Positions 1 through 8,333 of a DNA stretch of 64,000 bases are shown here, one piece after another (position 1 is the first letter of the stretch; every line of letters starts with the position of its first letter). The notes beneath the pieces were generated by a model, which did not search any database, was not told the DNA's origin, and saw only the letters and a list, made by a program, of their open reading frames with translations. Source of the DNA: WJJR01 sp964440935 (GTDB lineage: Bacteria; Zixibacteria; MSB-5A5; WJJR01); the NCBI GenBank assembly GCA_964440935.1, contig CAYTTY010000003.1, positions 1 to 64,000 on the forward strand, written 5' to 3'. Made by a program: the position numbers and the translations under genes.

Positions 1-21
1 CACGGTGCCTCGCTTCCCCTC

Positions 22-50
22 AATCGGAAATCTATTCTGACAACCGCTCT
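22..50. repeat. MITE-like terminal repeat, single end
   Basis: This 29-bp stretch matches the right-hand terminal repeat of the elements at 6942-7100, 15087-15274 and 50400-50550. It runs from AATCGGAAA to CCGCTCT and is followed by an A that completes a flanking TA. Only this end is in the window. Confidence 0.6.
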
Positions 51-245
51 AACACCATTGTGACGACTTGACAATCGCGGAAGACATATGTTATTGGGCT
101 GTAAATTCGTTGATAATTCACCATAACAGTGCACCCACCTGTAGAGCGACGGGGATGCCCGGATTTCGGAGTGATAGGATCGGTCAGGTGTTCGCAGACA
201 AGCCGTTCCGTTGATTGAATCGGCGATGAAGACTGTCGGAGGCCG

Positions 246-372
246 GGTGCCCCACCGCTTGCGGTGGGTTTAGATTCTCCGGAGACAAGCCATCACATCA
301 CCATCAAGCTGTGAGAATCAAGACAAAGTAGTGTACGTTACCATCTCATCCCACCGCAAGCGGTGGGGCACC
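246..372. repeat. Perfect 23-bp inverted repeat pair
   Basis: Arms at 246-268 and 350-372 are perfect reverse complements over 23 bp, separated by 81 bp. Each arm contains its own palindrome, CCACCGCTTGCGGTGG or the reverse, so each can also fold alone. This resembles a REP/BIME-type intergenic element. No gene is enclosed. Confidence 0.7.
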
Positions 373-431
373 TCGCACACCTTTCCGCTTGCTAACCCAC
401 CGAGGGTAATCAGGAGTTATTCAGGCACTCT

Positions 432-1175
432 CTAATGCGTCAACGCATACACCGCGACATTGGCGCCCATGCGCAGGGCCGCTTCGCGTTTGGAGGGTGG
501 GTCTTTGTGGACCTGAGGATCTTCCCAGCCGTCACCGATGTCGGACTCGACGACGAAGTAGACGACGACCCGGTCCCCATCTAAGATGGCGTAGCCGCGC
601 GACGGTTTGTCATCGTGCTCGTGAATCTTGGGCGGTCCGTCGGGGAATTCAAACGGGGTGTGGTAGATCGGGTGAGAGAATGGGAGTTCAACCAATTCGC
701 GATCGGGGAAGATGCGCTTCAATTCACGGCGCACCGACTCTTCCATCCCGTACGAATCATTGATCAACCAGAAACCGCCGCCGGTCAGATAGCGACGCAT
801 CCGAATCAGGTCTTCCTCCGAAAAGCGCATCGTCCCGTGGCCGGTGGCGAAGATGAACGGGTACTCAAACAGCCGATCTTCGCTGGGGCGCACCCGTATT
901 TCCTCGTTGTTGACCGGGATGCCCGTCTCCTGGGCGATGAATTCGAGCAAATTGGGAAGCGCCGACGATCCCCAATACCAGTCGCCGCCACCCGGATAAT
1001 GCAGACGCGCCACCGTAAAGGTCGATGGATCGGCTGATGATTTCTCCAAATCACTCCCGGGCTCCGCGACCCGGGCCTGGGCGTAGGCTGACGAAGCTTC
1101 TGTGACCCACATGAGACTCAGGGCCAAGAGGATACACACGAGCATTCGTGCCATTGTTCGAGTCAACGAAGTCAT
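432..1175 (-). CDS. DUF4159 domain-containing exported protein
   Basis: The protein of about 247 residues begins with a basic then hydrophobic signal-like segment ending near SSAYA. The rest matches the DUF4159 type: a VARLHYPGGGDWYWG opening, then FIFATGHGTMRFSEED, LTGGGFWLINDS and a late GANVAVYALTH. DUF4159 has a Rossmann-like fold and no settled function. The start is uncertain. ATG 1175 is used here, but GAGGAG abuts it directly; GTG 1190 and ATG 1157 are alternatives, and 1157 gives the neatest signal peptide. It is downstream of the cupin gene on the same strand with a short gap, so the two may be cotranscribed. The family call is good and the role is unknown. Confidence 0.8.
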   Translation of the reverse strand: MTSLTRTMARMLVCILLALSLMWVTEASSAYAQARVAEPGSDLEKSSADPSTFTVARLHYPGGGDWYWGSSALPNLLEFIAQETGIPVNNEEIRVRPSEDRLFEYPFIFATGHGTMRFSEEDLIRMRRYLTGGGFWLINDSYGMEESVRRELKRIFPDRELVELPFSHPIYHTPFEFPDGPPKIHEHDDKPSRGYAILDGDRVVVYFVVESDIGDGWEDPQVHKDPPSKREAALRMGANVAVYALTH

Positions 1176-1202
1176 CTCCTCTTCTAACACCTGCCCGCCC
1201 GA

Positions 1203-1643
1203 TCAGTTCTCAAAATGACGGTCTTTCCCGCTGAATTTGGGCGTGTAGACGCAGACCAGTACGACCGGCGTGTTACCCATGTTGTGAAAGGCGTACGACG
1301 TGCCGGGGGGGATATTGACCAGTGTCCCCGCGGGGACCTTGCTCTTGTCATATCCCAGGGTGATTCTGGCCGCCCCTCGGACCACCCACACCGTAAGATG
1401 GTGATGCTTGTGGCTGACGGTTTCCAGCCCCTGTCGCAATTGAACCACTTCGACAGTTGAGAGCGAATCATGAATGACGACCTCACGCCGATAATCCTGG
1501 TCCTCGAGCAATGGATCGGCGGTCAGCATCGAATCGATGTTCAAATTGCCGGCCCCCTTCAGGACGATAGCGTCGGCATCGGCGGTCAAGCCGATTACGC
1601 CGGTCATCATCAGTGCCGCGAGTATCAGGCTACGTTTCATCAT
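1203..1643 (-). CDS. Exported cupin-domain protein
   Basis: The 146-residue protein starts with a signal peptide (MMKRSLILAALMMTGVIGL, cleavage likely near ADADA). A single cupin barrel follows, with metal-binding motif 1 visible as SHKHHH around residue 77 and a second motif region PPGTSYAFHNMGNTP. The His cluster suggests a bound divalent metal. Small cupins of this kind may be enzymes or ligand binders, and the sequence does not decide which. It lies 27 bp or less upstream of the DUF4159 gene on the same strand. A periplasmic location is inferred from the signal peptide. Confidence 0.75.
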   Translation of the reverse strand: MMKRSLILAALMMTGVIGLTADADAIVLKGAGNLNIDSMLTADPLLEDQDYRREVVIHDSLSTVEVVQLRQGLETVSHKHHHLTVWVVRGAARITLGYDKSKVPAGTLVNIPPGTSYAFHNMGNTPVVLVCVYTPKFSGKDRHFEN

Positions 1644-1732
1644 AAAAGCCCCCAGTGACTTTGTCTGAATATGGCGATGGCGTCCTGACCATCAGAACGC
1701 CATTCCAATTCTCTATTGTCGGGAGGCTGCAA

Positions 1733-2662
1733 TCAAGCCTTGAATCGACGCGGCTTGCGGGCTTCCCATTCCACGTACACCGGTGAGGCCACAAACACCG
1801 ATGAATAGGTACCGACCAATACGCCGAAGATGAGCGCCAGAGCGAAATCCCGCAGCACCGGGCCACCGGCGATATAGATCACACAGATGACAATGAGAAC
1901 TGTCAGCGACGTCATGATCGTACGCGACAGCACGTCATTGATCGAACGGTTCACGGCTGGAATGAAATCGGCCTTCTTGTGGAATTTCTTCAAATTCTCG
2001 CGGATTCGATCATACACCACGACCGTGTCGGTTAGAGAGTACCCCGCTAATGTCAGCAGTGCGCTGACAACCAGCAGCGTGATCTCTTTATTCAGCAAAA
2101 AGAAAATACCGAGAACCACGAGTACATCATGGAACGTGGCAATGGTCGCGGCCACACCGAAGCGAAAGTCGAAACGCAGGGTGATATAAACGAGAATACC
2201 CAGTAGTGAGACAATGACCGCCCAGCGCGCCTGCGATTGCAGTGTTTCGCCAACCGCCGGGCCTACTTCGTGCACCGAGTCCATATGGAACGCGTTGTTC
2301 GGGAAGTTCTCTTCCAATACAGCGAGAATGTCCTGGGCCTTCCGTGCACCGCCGCCCTCCTCGGCTTTGATGCGAATCAGGAAAGTATTCGCCTCATCAC
2401 GTCCCTCGAGCCGTTGAATCTCGGCCTCGCCGAACCCGCCCTGGCTCAGGGCCGCACGGAGATCGCCGGTTTCCACCGGGGTTTCAAAGTAACCCTCAAC
2501 CATGGTGCCGCCGATGAACTCGATACCGAGGTTGGCACTCCCGGTCGAAACCATCACCGCGGCCACGATGCCAATAATGAGCAAGATCGCCGACAGGACG
2601 AAGCTGGCTTTACGCTTCCCAAGAAAATCAATGTTGGTGTCGCCGATAATTCGTATGGGCAT
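1733..2662 (-). CDS. secF: Protein translocase subunit SecF
   Basis: SecF works with SecD in the inner membrane to drive the late, proton-motive-force-dependent step of Sec export. The 309-residue protein shows the SecF hallmarks: GIEFIGGTMVEGYF near the start, a periplasmic domain, then five membrane segments including RFDFRFGVAATIATFHDVLVV and GYSLTDTVVVYDRIREN. The start at ATG 2662 is chosen because GAGGAG lies seven bases upstream; an in-frame codon at 2677 is less likely. It follows secD after 30 bp, so the two form one operon in the usual secD-secF order. Confidence 0.96.
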   Translation of the reverse strand: MPIRIIGDTNIDFLGKRKASFVLSAILLIIGIVAAVMVSTGSANLGIEFIGGTMVEGYFETPVETGDLRAALSQGGFGEAEIQRLEGRDEANTFLIRIKAEEGGGARKAQDILAVLEENFPNNAFHMDSVHEVGPAVGETLQSQARWAVIVSLLGILVYITLRFDFRFGVAATIATFHDVLVVLGIFFLLNKEITLLVVSALLTLAGYSLTDTVVVYDRIRENLKKFHKKADFIPAVNRSINDVLSRTIMTSLTVLIVICVIYIAGGPVLRDFALALIFGVLVGTYSSVFVASPVYVEWEARKPRRFKA

Positions 2663-2692
2663 CGCCCGTCTCCTCAATTCCGCGGAACTGTC

Positions 2693-4429
2693 TTATATCG
2701 ACAGTGTGCGGTATGCCTTGCGAATGTCAAAGACCACTTTGGTCACCACAAAGGCGGTGAACAGACTGATCGCCACGCCCCAGAAGAGGGTGACCGCAAA
2801 ACCCTTAATCGGTCCGGTGCCGAACATGAACAGCGCCAGAGCTGTGATCAATGTCGTCACGTGCGAGTCGACAATGGCCACCAGGGCCCGGGAATAGCCG
2901 GCGTCGATGGCGTGCCGTACGGTTTTCCCCGCACGTAACTCCTCACGTATGCGTTCAAAAATGAGAATATTCGAGTCGATGGAAATGCCGATCGTGAGAA
3001 TGATTCCGGCAATGCCGGGCATCGTCAGCGTCGCATGAAGCACGCCCATCACCGCCATCAGGAAGAACACATTCAGGATCAGCGCAATGTCGGCGATGAT
3101 GCCCGAGAGTTGATAGTAGATGGCAATCAACAGGAACACCAAGGCGGCGCCGATGAGACTGGCGGTGAATCCCTTTTCGATGGAATCCTGTCCCAACGAC
3201 GGTCCGATCACGTTGTTCTCGATAATGTTCACCGGCGCTGGCAGCGCACCGGCACGCAACACGATCGATAAGTCGACAGCTTCTTCATACGTGCTCCCGG
3301 TGCCCATCGTGATCTGGCCGCGATCCTGAATGCGCGACTGGATTTCCGGGGCCGACTCCACACGCCCGTCGAGCACAATGGCCAATGGCTTGTTGATGTT
3401 GGCGCCGGTCAGGCGGGCAAAACGGCGGCCGCCTTCACGGGTCAATTCGAAGTTCACAATCGGTTTACGGAATTGGTCGAATGATGGATGCGCATCGGTC
3501 AAATACCTACCCGACAGTTCGGTCTGCTTCTTGACCAGGTAGATGTCTTCGACTTCCAGACTGCCGTCAAAACGCGACCGAGTGCCCCACGCGAATGTGA
3601 CATCATTGGGGATGATCTTTTGAATCGCCGGGTGGTTGAGTATCTGCTTCACCAGCGGGACTTCATCGGCAATCACCGAGAACCGGGATCCACTGACCGG
3701 TTGCAGGAGCGACGAGAAGGGGCGTTCCATACGCAACTCTTCCGGCAACACGATTCCGGCCGTATCCTCGACTGCAATCGATTCGGACGTGTCGAGCTCC
3801 GGTTCCTCCGTCGCCAGCGTTTCCGCAGCGGCGGTATCTTCTTCCGCCACTTCGGCCGTATCCCCGAAGAGGTCTTCAAACAGATCGTCGGGTGTCGCCC
3901 CCGCGGTGTCACCGGGAGCGGCCGCTGTATCGACACCCACAATCGACTCCAGCATTCGGTCGATCTGGTCGATCAATTCCTGGGTCTGCTGGGGCGACTC
4001 CATCAGCCGGAATTCCAACTGCGCGGTCCGGCCGATCAGATCCTGGGCGCGTTCCACGTCGGTCACGCCCGGCAATTCCACGATGATCCGGTCGTTTCCC
4101 TGCTTCTGGATCAGCGGTTCAGTCACACCGAACGCGTCGACACGATTGCGCAGAATTTCCTGCGCGCGATCGACCGCATCGCGTGCCTCATCAGGGTTGA
4201 GATTCGATTTGTCCACCTCGAGCACGACGTGCATGCCACCGCGGAGGTCGAGTCCCAGTTTGATTGCGGATTTCTGGAGTTCCATGAACTCCGTCGGATT
4301 ACGCTGGGCAAATTCGGCTTGTTCTGCCTCGCTCATCGACCACAGCCGGTAGGTGGGCCAGAGAACATAAATCGATCCGATTACGAGCAGAACAATGAGG
4401 CCGATTTTCCAGCCTTGGCCACGAGCCAT
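2693..4429 (-). CDS. secD: Protein translocase subunit SecD
   Basis: SecD is the large partner of SecF in Sec-dependent export. This 578-residue protein has an N-terminal membrane helix, GLDLRGGMHVVLEVD, the periplasmic P1 region, then NPLAIVLDGRVESAPEI-type and GAGALPAPV-type signatures before the RND-like helices with SIDSNILIFERIREEL. ATG 4429 is preceded by AAGGGG; an upstream in-frame start at 4471 lacks such a site. Roughly residues 165-225 are an acidic, low-complexity insert with five DTA triplets inside the periplasmic domain, which ordinary SecD proteins lack. The gene leads the secD-secF operon and is divergent from the tRNA at 4677. Confidence 0.96.
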   Translation of the reverse strand: MARGQGWKIGLIVLLVIGSIYVLWPTYRLWSMSEAEQAEFAQRNPTEFMELQKSAIKLGLDLRGGMHVVLEVDKSNLNPDEARDAVDRAQEILRNRVDAFGVTEPLIQKQGNDRIIVELPGVTDVERAQDLIGRTAQLEFRLMESPQQTQELIDQIDRMLESIVGVDTAAAPGDTAGATPDDLFEDLFGDTAEVAEEDTAAAETLATEEPELDTSESIAVEDTAGIVLPEELRMERPFSSLLQPVSGSRFSVIADEVPLVKQILNHPAIQKIIPNDVTFAWGTRSRFDGSLEVEDIYLVKKQTELSGRYLTDAHPSFDQFRKPIVNFELTREGGRRFARLTGANINKPLAIVLDGRVESAPEIQSRIQDRGQITMGTGSTYEEAVDLSIVLRAGALPAPVNIIENNVIGPSLGQDSIEKGFTASLIGAALVFLLIAIYYQLSGIIADIALILNVFFLMAVMGVLHATLTMPGIAGIILTIGISIDSNILIFERIREELRAGKTVRHAIDAGYSRALVAIVDSHVTTLITALALFMFGTGPIKGFAVTLFWGVAISLFTAFVVTKVVFDIRKAYRTLSI

Positions 4430-4676
4430 CGCGTTACACCCCTTGCGATTAGATCGGCCCGCCAGCGTCACGCCGGACGGGCCGCAGAAAACAGACGGTC
4501 AATATATCACCCACCCTCAAGATGTCAACCCAATTAAAGGTGGAGCGCGTCACGTTTGGCCCCTTCGGCTACGGTCTACCCGATTCCGTTACCAACGGGG
4601 TCTTGATTGCCGCGTAAGGGTTTACGCCGATCCGCTTGACTGATTGTGCGTGAAGCGCTAATGTGGATCGACCAGG

Positions 4677-4753
4677 GGCGGTGTAGCTCAGCTGGTTAGA
4701 GCAGCGGAATCATAATCCGCGTGTCCGGGGTTCGAGTCCCTGCACCGCTACCA
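4677..4753 (+). tRNA. tRNA-Met (CAT anticodon; possibly tRNA-Ile2)
   Basis: A full cloverleaf can be folded: acceptor GGCGGTG with CACCGCT (first pair G-T), D-arm GCTCAGCTGGTTAGAGC, anticodon stem GCGGA/TCCGC with loop ATCATAA, T-stem CGGGG/CCCTG with loop TTCGAGT, discriminator A and encoded CCA. The anticodon is CAT. It lacks the mismatched first pair of an initiator, so it is elongator Met, or Ile if the anticodon C is modified to lysidine. Confidence 0.93.
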
Positions 4754-5004
4754 TGGGCCCCTGACAAAGACCCTCCCATCAGAACTTCAGCCGTCGGCTC
4801 CTTCCACTGCGGTCCCTGTCACAACTGGGGGAATATTGTCAAGATGTACGCCGAGTTGGTTGTGGGAGCAATGCCATGAGTGTTTCATAAACGCGGGAGC
4901 CAGCTCAATCAGGCTTAGCAGACGTCTTGGACGCCGATGGGAGTTGCGTTCCAGGCGCCCGAATGTGAGCGTTGCGATAAACCGTCTTGATATAAGGAGT
5001 GACC

Positions 5005-5493
5005 ATGCACGAGAAGAGCATTGAATTACTGAACAAGGCCGTCGGGGATGAGTTGACGGCGGTCCACCAGTACATGTATTGGCACTTTCACTGCGATGAC
5101 CAGGGGTTCGACCTGCTGGCAGATCTGTTTAAGCGCACCGCGATCGAAGAAATGGTGCATGTCGAGAAACTGGCTGAGCGCATCTTGTTTCTCAAAGGTG
5201 ACGTAGATATGACGCTCAATGATCCGATCAAGCAAGAGCAAGACATCGAAAAGATGCTCAAGATCGCGGCCGAGATGGAGCAGACGAGCGCACAGGACTA
5301 CAACCGCTGGGCCGTCGAATGTGCTCAAAACGCAGATAGCCAAAGCAAGCAGCTCTTTGAGGAACTCGTGGCCGATGAGGAACGGCATTTCGACCAGTAT
5401 GACACCGAACTCGAAAACTTATCACGTTTCGGCAAGGATTACCTGGCCCTGCAAAGTATCGAGCGGGCGAGAAGTCGCGGCGCAAACGCCTGA
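5005..5493 (+). CDS. bfr: Bacterioferritin
   Basis: The 162-residue four-helix protein stores iron in a 24-subunit cage. Ferroxidase-centre residues are visible: Glu16 in DELTAVHQY, Glu49 and His52 in EEMVH, and a late ADEERH motif. Met50 sits where the haem-binding Met of bacterioferritin lies, and the following AERILFLKG stretch is typical of Bfr rather than of ferritin Ftn. ATG 5005 is chosen because AAGGAG ends six bases before it; an in-frame GTG at 4999 overlaps that site. It stands alone between the tRNA and an intergenic repeat. Iron-responsive regulation is likely but no operator was identified. Confidence 0.93.
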   Translation: MHEKSIELLNKAVGDELTAVHQYMYWHFHCDDQGFDLLADLFKRTAIEEMVHVEKLAERILFLKGDVDMTLNDPIKQEQDIEKMLKIAAEMEQTSAQDYNRWAVECAQNADSQSKQLFEELVADEERHFDQYDTELENLSRFGKDYLALQSIERARSRGANA

Positions 5494-5600
5494 ATGATGT
5501 GATTCTGTGATCAGGAGTCAGTAACCTGTCCGCGTGTGATCTGTCTGTGACGCGCACGACGGTAAGGGTCAGTTGAATCGTCCGTGAACCATCTCCATTG

Positions 5601-5793
5601 GGGTGCCACGGGCCTTCAGGGGCGTGTTGAAAAACCCGCTGTCTATCATCACCTCAGACAAGGGCGAGGCTCCCGCCGAGCCGCCGTGTGGAACATGCCG
5701 TTGCGGCTCGCCGATCCGCCGCGGCGGACCGCCCTCCCGAAGGCTCTGATTCTCGGGGGTTTTGCAACACACCCCTTCAGGCCCGTGGCACCC
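5601..5793. repeat. Non-coding element with 37-bp inverted ends
   Basis: Arms at 5601-5637 and 5757-5793 are inverted copies of 37 bp with about four mismatches, reading GGGTGCCACGGGCCT, then AGGGG and GTTGAAAAACCC on the left. The 119-bp interior is GC-rich and has no convincing gene. The GTGTTGAAAAACCC portion recurs near 44660 and, in reverse, near 50580-50590, so the arms belong to a dispersed family. The stretch 5494-5870 contains nothing else recognisable. Confidence 0.7.
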
Positions 5794-5870
5794 GAACGTG
5801 AGTACCAATTAAACAAGATCTCACTCATTCTCAATCCGAGCCGAAATCTGACAATCGCGATTTATTTGCA

Positions 5871-6767
5871 CTAAATCGCCTGATCGATGCCGATCCGTTC
5901 ACTGCGTTCCAGCCGAATCGCCCAGATCACGCCGATCAGAATCGGAATCGCGCCGATCAAGGCCCACGGGCTTGGGTACTCGGCAAGGACCACTGCAGCC
6001 AGGGCAGTCGCGACGACCGGTTCGCCGAGGATCGTGGTCGATACGGTGTGCGCGGAGAACTCCTTCAGCGCGCGATTGTACAGGGTGTGGCCGATCACCG
6101 ATGGTCCCAGACCGGCGAGGATCATCCACAGCCAACTGTCGGCGGGGAAGCCGGTGAGTGGCGAATCAATCGCCACGGCCCAAATGCCGAGGACGACGGC
6201 AGCAGTGGTGTACGCGATCAGGACATAACCAAACGTCGTGACCGTTCGCCGCACCTTGCGGCCAACAATCAGATACGCTGCCGCCATAACGGCCCCGATC
6301 AAAGCCAGCAGGTCACCGTACCAGCCGCCAATCTGCGGATTGCCGCCCGAAATGATGACCGCTCCGGTCAGGGCCAGTCCAATGGCACCAAAGACCGCAG
6401 CACTCACACGCTCCTTGAGAAACCAAACACCGAGCAGGGCGGCAAACACCGGTTGCGTGGTAACGATCAACACCGAGTTGGCCACGGATGTGTGATCGAG
6501 CGAGGAAATCCAACTGCCGAAGTGCAACGCGAGCAGCACACCCGAACCGATTGACAGCCTTAGCGAACGTCGGTCCAATCCGAGCAAGTCACGTCCACCG
6601 CGTGCGACGACAATGCCACCGATGGTGATCGACGCTGTCACCAAGCGATAGAATGCCACCGAGATTGGCGGCGCATCGGCCAGACGGATCAACACCGCGG
6701 CCGGGCCCACCGCCAAGATAGCGACCACCAGAAGCAGGACGGAATATCGGGAGTGGGATGACGTCAT
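5871..6767 (-). CDS. EamA/DMT-family transporter
   Basis: The 298-residue membrane protein has ten hydrophobic segments arranged as two EamA repeats, the usual layout of drug/metabolite exporters. Typical landmarks are VAFYRLVTASITIG, HFGSWISSLDHTSVANSVLIVTTQPVFAALLG with FLKERVS in the first half and GPSVIGHTLYNRALKEFSAHTVSTTILGEPVVATALAAVVLAEYPS in the second. ATG 6767 (MTSSHSRY) is preferred; a longer reading to 6848 adds a charged tail that is unusual for this family. Substrate cannot be read from sequence. It is a lone gene flanked by repeat elements on both sides. Confidence 0.9.
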   Translation of the reverse strand: MTSSHSRYSVLLLVVAILAVGPAAVLIRLADAPPISVAFYRLVTASITIGGIVVARGGRDLLGLDRRSLRLSIGSGVLLALHFGSWISSLDHTSVANSVLIVTTQPVFAALLGVWFLKERVSAAVFGAIGLALTGAVIISGGNPQIGGWYGDLLALIGAVMAAAYLIVGRKVRRTVTTFGYVLIAYTTAAVVLGIWAVAIDSPLTGFPADSWLWMILAGLGPSVIGHTLYNRALKEFSAHTVSTTILGEPVVATALAAVVLAEYPSPWALIGAIPILIGVIWAIRLERSERIGIDQAI

Positions 6768-7203
6768 TGGATTCTGTTGGGTACCGAATGTGGGTGGTCG
6801 CGATCTCCGATCGCGATTCGCCAAAGGCGAAATACACACATGATCCAACCGTCAGACAAGCCCGTTCGTGGATATCGGGTCAGCGTGTGTTCCGCTTCCC
6901 GGAGCCGCGATCACAGGAGCCCGTTGAAAAAGTCGTGTGTTAGAGCGATTGTCAGAAGTATTGTCCGTTTGAAGCCAACACGGTGGTCATGTGTGGCGTC
7001 ACCCGCCCTCGGGTGACGCCTTGTCGGTAGTGGAGATAGCCGTCACGCGACGGCGCGTGACGGCACTCTGGAATCGGACAGTTATTCTGACAACCGCTCT
7101 AAGAGCCGGACCTACGCGATATACCTATTGGTTTTTCAACAAACCCCACAGATCGCGGCCATCCGATCACCGCTTATACTGTTGCTCGAAGGAGATGTGC
7201 GGC
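6768..7203. other. Gene-free stretch carrying a composite repeat element
   Basis: This gap contains no supported gene. It is largely filled by the MITE-like element 6942-7100 with conserved outer flanks at about 6919-6940 and 7101-7147. Inside are two small hairpins, around 7000-7018 (GTCACCCGCCCTCGGGTGAC) and 7041-7062 (GTCACGCGACGGCGCGTGAC). Confidence 0.65.
6942..7100. mobile_element. MITE-like element with 29-bp terminal inverted repeats
   Basis: The left end 6942-6970 (AGAGCGATTGTCAGAAG...) and right end 7072-7100 (...TTCTGACAACCGCTCT) are inverted repeats with a few mismatches, and both are flanked by TA. It is 159 bp and has no coding capacity. TA flanks are typical of target duplications made by IS630/Tc1-type transposases, so a non-autonomous element of that kind is inferred. 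Outer flanks containing GTTGAAAAAGTCGTGTGT and TTTTTCAACA are shared with the 50-kb copy. Confidence 0.65.
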
Positions 7204-7650
7204 CTACGCGTTCGTCCAGCGTTTCGGCGGCTCGATACCGAGTGCCCGCAATACGACCACCAACTGCCCACGGTGATGCGCATCATGTTCCAGCATGACC
7301 AAGGCGGCCCGCACAACGCTCATCGTGTGGTTATCCGGATAGGCGATATCGGTTAGCCAGTCCTCGTGCGGAACTTTGTCAAGCACGTCACGGACACGGG
7401 TGTTCGCCCTCTGCAACCGGTTAATCGGGGCCGTGGCCGATGTCGATGCTTTCGGGAGGGACAACCACGCCGCAATCGGTTCGATGACATACTCGAGATT
7501 GAACGCAAGATGATCGATGATCTCGGCGACGGTCATCATGCCGGGTGCGGGACGACTCTCGAGCGCCGATGACGGGAAGGCCTCCGCCACCGCCAGTGTT
7601 GCACCGAGCGCGCGATACAGCAGCTCCGGGCTGGGATAGGTTGTGGTCAT
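7204..7650 (-). CDS. DinB-family protein
   Basis: The 148-residue protein has the four-helix DinB/YfiT-like layout, with His residues in positions expected for a metal site: TVAEIIDHLAFN near residue 40 and LEHDAHHRGQLVVVLRALG near the C-terminus. DinB-like proteins include thiol-dependent metal enzymes such as bacillithiol transferases, and the substrate here is unknown. ATG 7650 is chosen because it follows the upstream methyltransferase stop by six bases; a longer frame would overlap that gene. The two are probably cotranscribed. Confidence 0.85.
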   Translation of the reverse strand: MTTTYPSPELLYRALGATLAVAEAFPSSALESRPAPGMMTVAEIIDHLAFNLEYVIEPIAAWLSLPKASTSATAPINRLQRANTRVRDVLDKVPHEDWLTDIAYPDNHTMSVVRAALVMLEHDAHHRGQLVVVLRALGIEPPKRWTNA

Positions 7651-7655
7651 TGAGT

Positions 7656-8309
7656 TCACGTGCGCGACGGCATTCTGACGGATACTGACAAACCATCGCG
7701 CATTGGTATGATGATACTGAACCAGTCCGGATCGTGATAGATCAACTGAGTAAACGCGCGAATGCATTCCGTCGCTTGATCGTTGATTTGCGGATCGACA
7801 ACCTTACCGCCGCGCAGCAGATTGTCGGCAACAAACAAGCCGCCCTCGCGCAGCCGCGGCTTGGCCAGCTCTAATGCGCGAACATATTCATCTTTTTCGA
7901 TGTCACAAAACATTAAATCGAATGGACCGGACTCTTCTTCGAGGATGGTCAAAGCGTCGCCAAAACGCATGTCGGTGCGATCCTCGATGCCGCCGCGTTT
8001 GAAGAACTCGTTTGCCTCATTGACGTTCGATTTGCTGTTCTCGGTGCCGATCACCACGCCGCCGTCGGTCATTGCTTTGGCCATCCAATACATGGTATAT
8101 CCGAAACCGGATCCCAGCTCAAAGATGCGCTTGGCGCTCGAGGTTTGTACCAGAACATGTAAAATGCGACTGCATTGAATGCCGAGGTACGGGAAGTTTC
8201 GCGACTCGGCGAGTTGACCCATTTCTGTCAACACCGGGTCGGGCTCGGGACGCACGCGTTCGAGGTAGGCGTGCACAGCCGGATTGGTGATCTTGAAATC
8301 GTCAGCCAT
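7656..8309 (-). CDS. O-methyltransferase (class I SAM-dependent)
   Basis: The 217-residue protein resembles the caffeoyl-CoA/catechol O-methyltransferase family (Methyltransf_3). It shows SAM-binding motif I as IFELGSGFGYTMYWMAKAM, then GTENS, then the acidic FDLMFCDIEKDEYVRALE that contributes metal binding in this family, and GGLFVADNLLRGGKV. A small-molecule hydroxyl acceptor and a divalent metal requirement are expected from the family; the actual substrate is unknown. It is upstream of the DinB gene and 24 bp downstream of trxB on the same strand, suggesting a trxB-methyltransferase-DinB transcript. Confidence 0.88.
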   Translation of the reverse strand: MADDFKITNPAVHAYLERVRPEPDPVLTEMGQLAESRNFPYLGIQCSRILHVLVQTSSAKRIFELGSGFGYTMYWMAKAMTDGGVVIGTENSKSNVNEANEFFKRGGIEDRTDMRFGDALTILEEESGPFDLMFCDIEKDEYVRALELAKPRLREGGLFVADNLLRGGKVVDPQINDQATECIRAFTQLIYHDPDWFSIIIPMRDGLSVSVRMPSRT

Positions 8310-8333
8310 TCATCGTCCCGTTCTGATGGGGAG

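Larger units (their letters stand above)
1..431. other. Gene-free, repeat-bearing left edge
   Basis: No coding region with a plausible start and ribosome site was seen here. It holds one end of the MITE-like family (22-50) and a 23-bp perfect inverted repeat pair (246-268 and 350-372). The partner end of the MITE-like element would lie left of the window. Confidence 0.6.

Noticed and set aside
66..96. TTGACA at 68-73 as a promoter
   Set aside because: No fitting -10 hexamer at 16-18 bp and no gene downstream on that strand.
3488..4537. Long plus-strand open frame (349 codons) across secD
   Set aside because: It lies opposite secD, which has clear family motifs throughout. The frame has no domain and no ribosome site.
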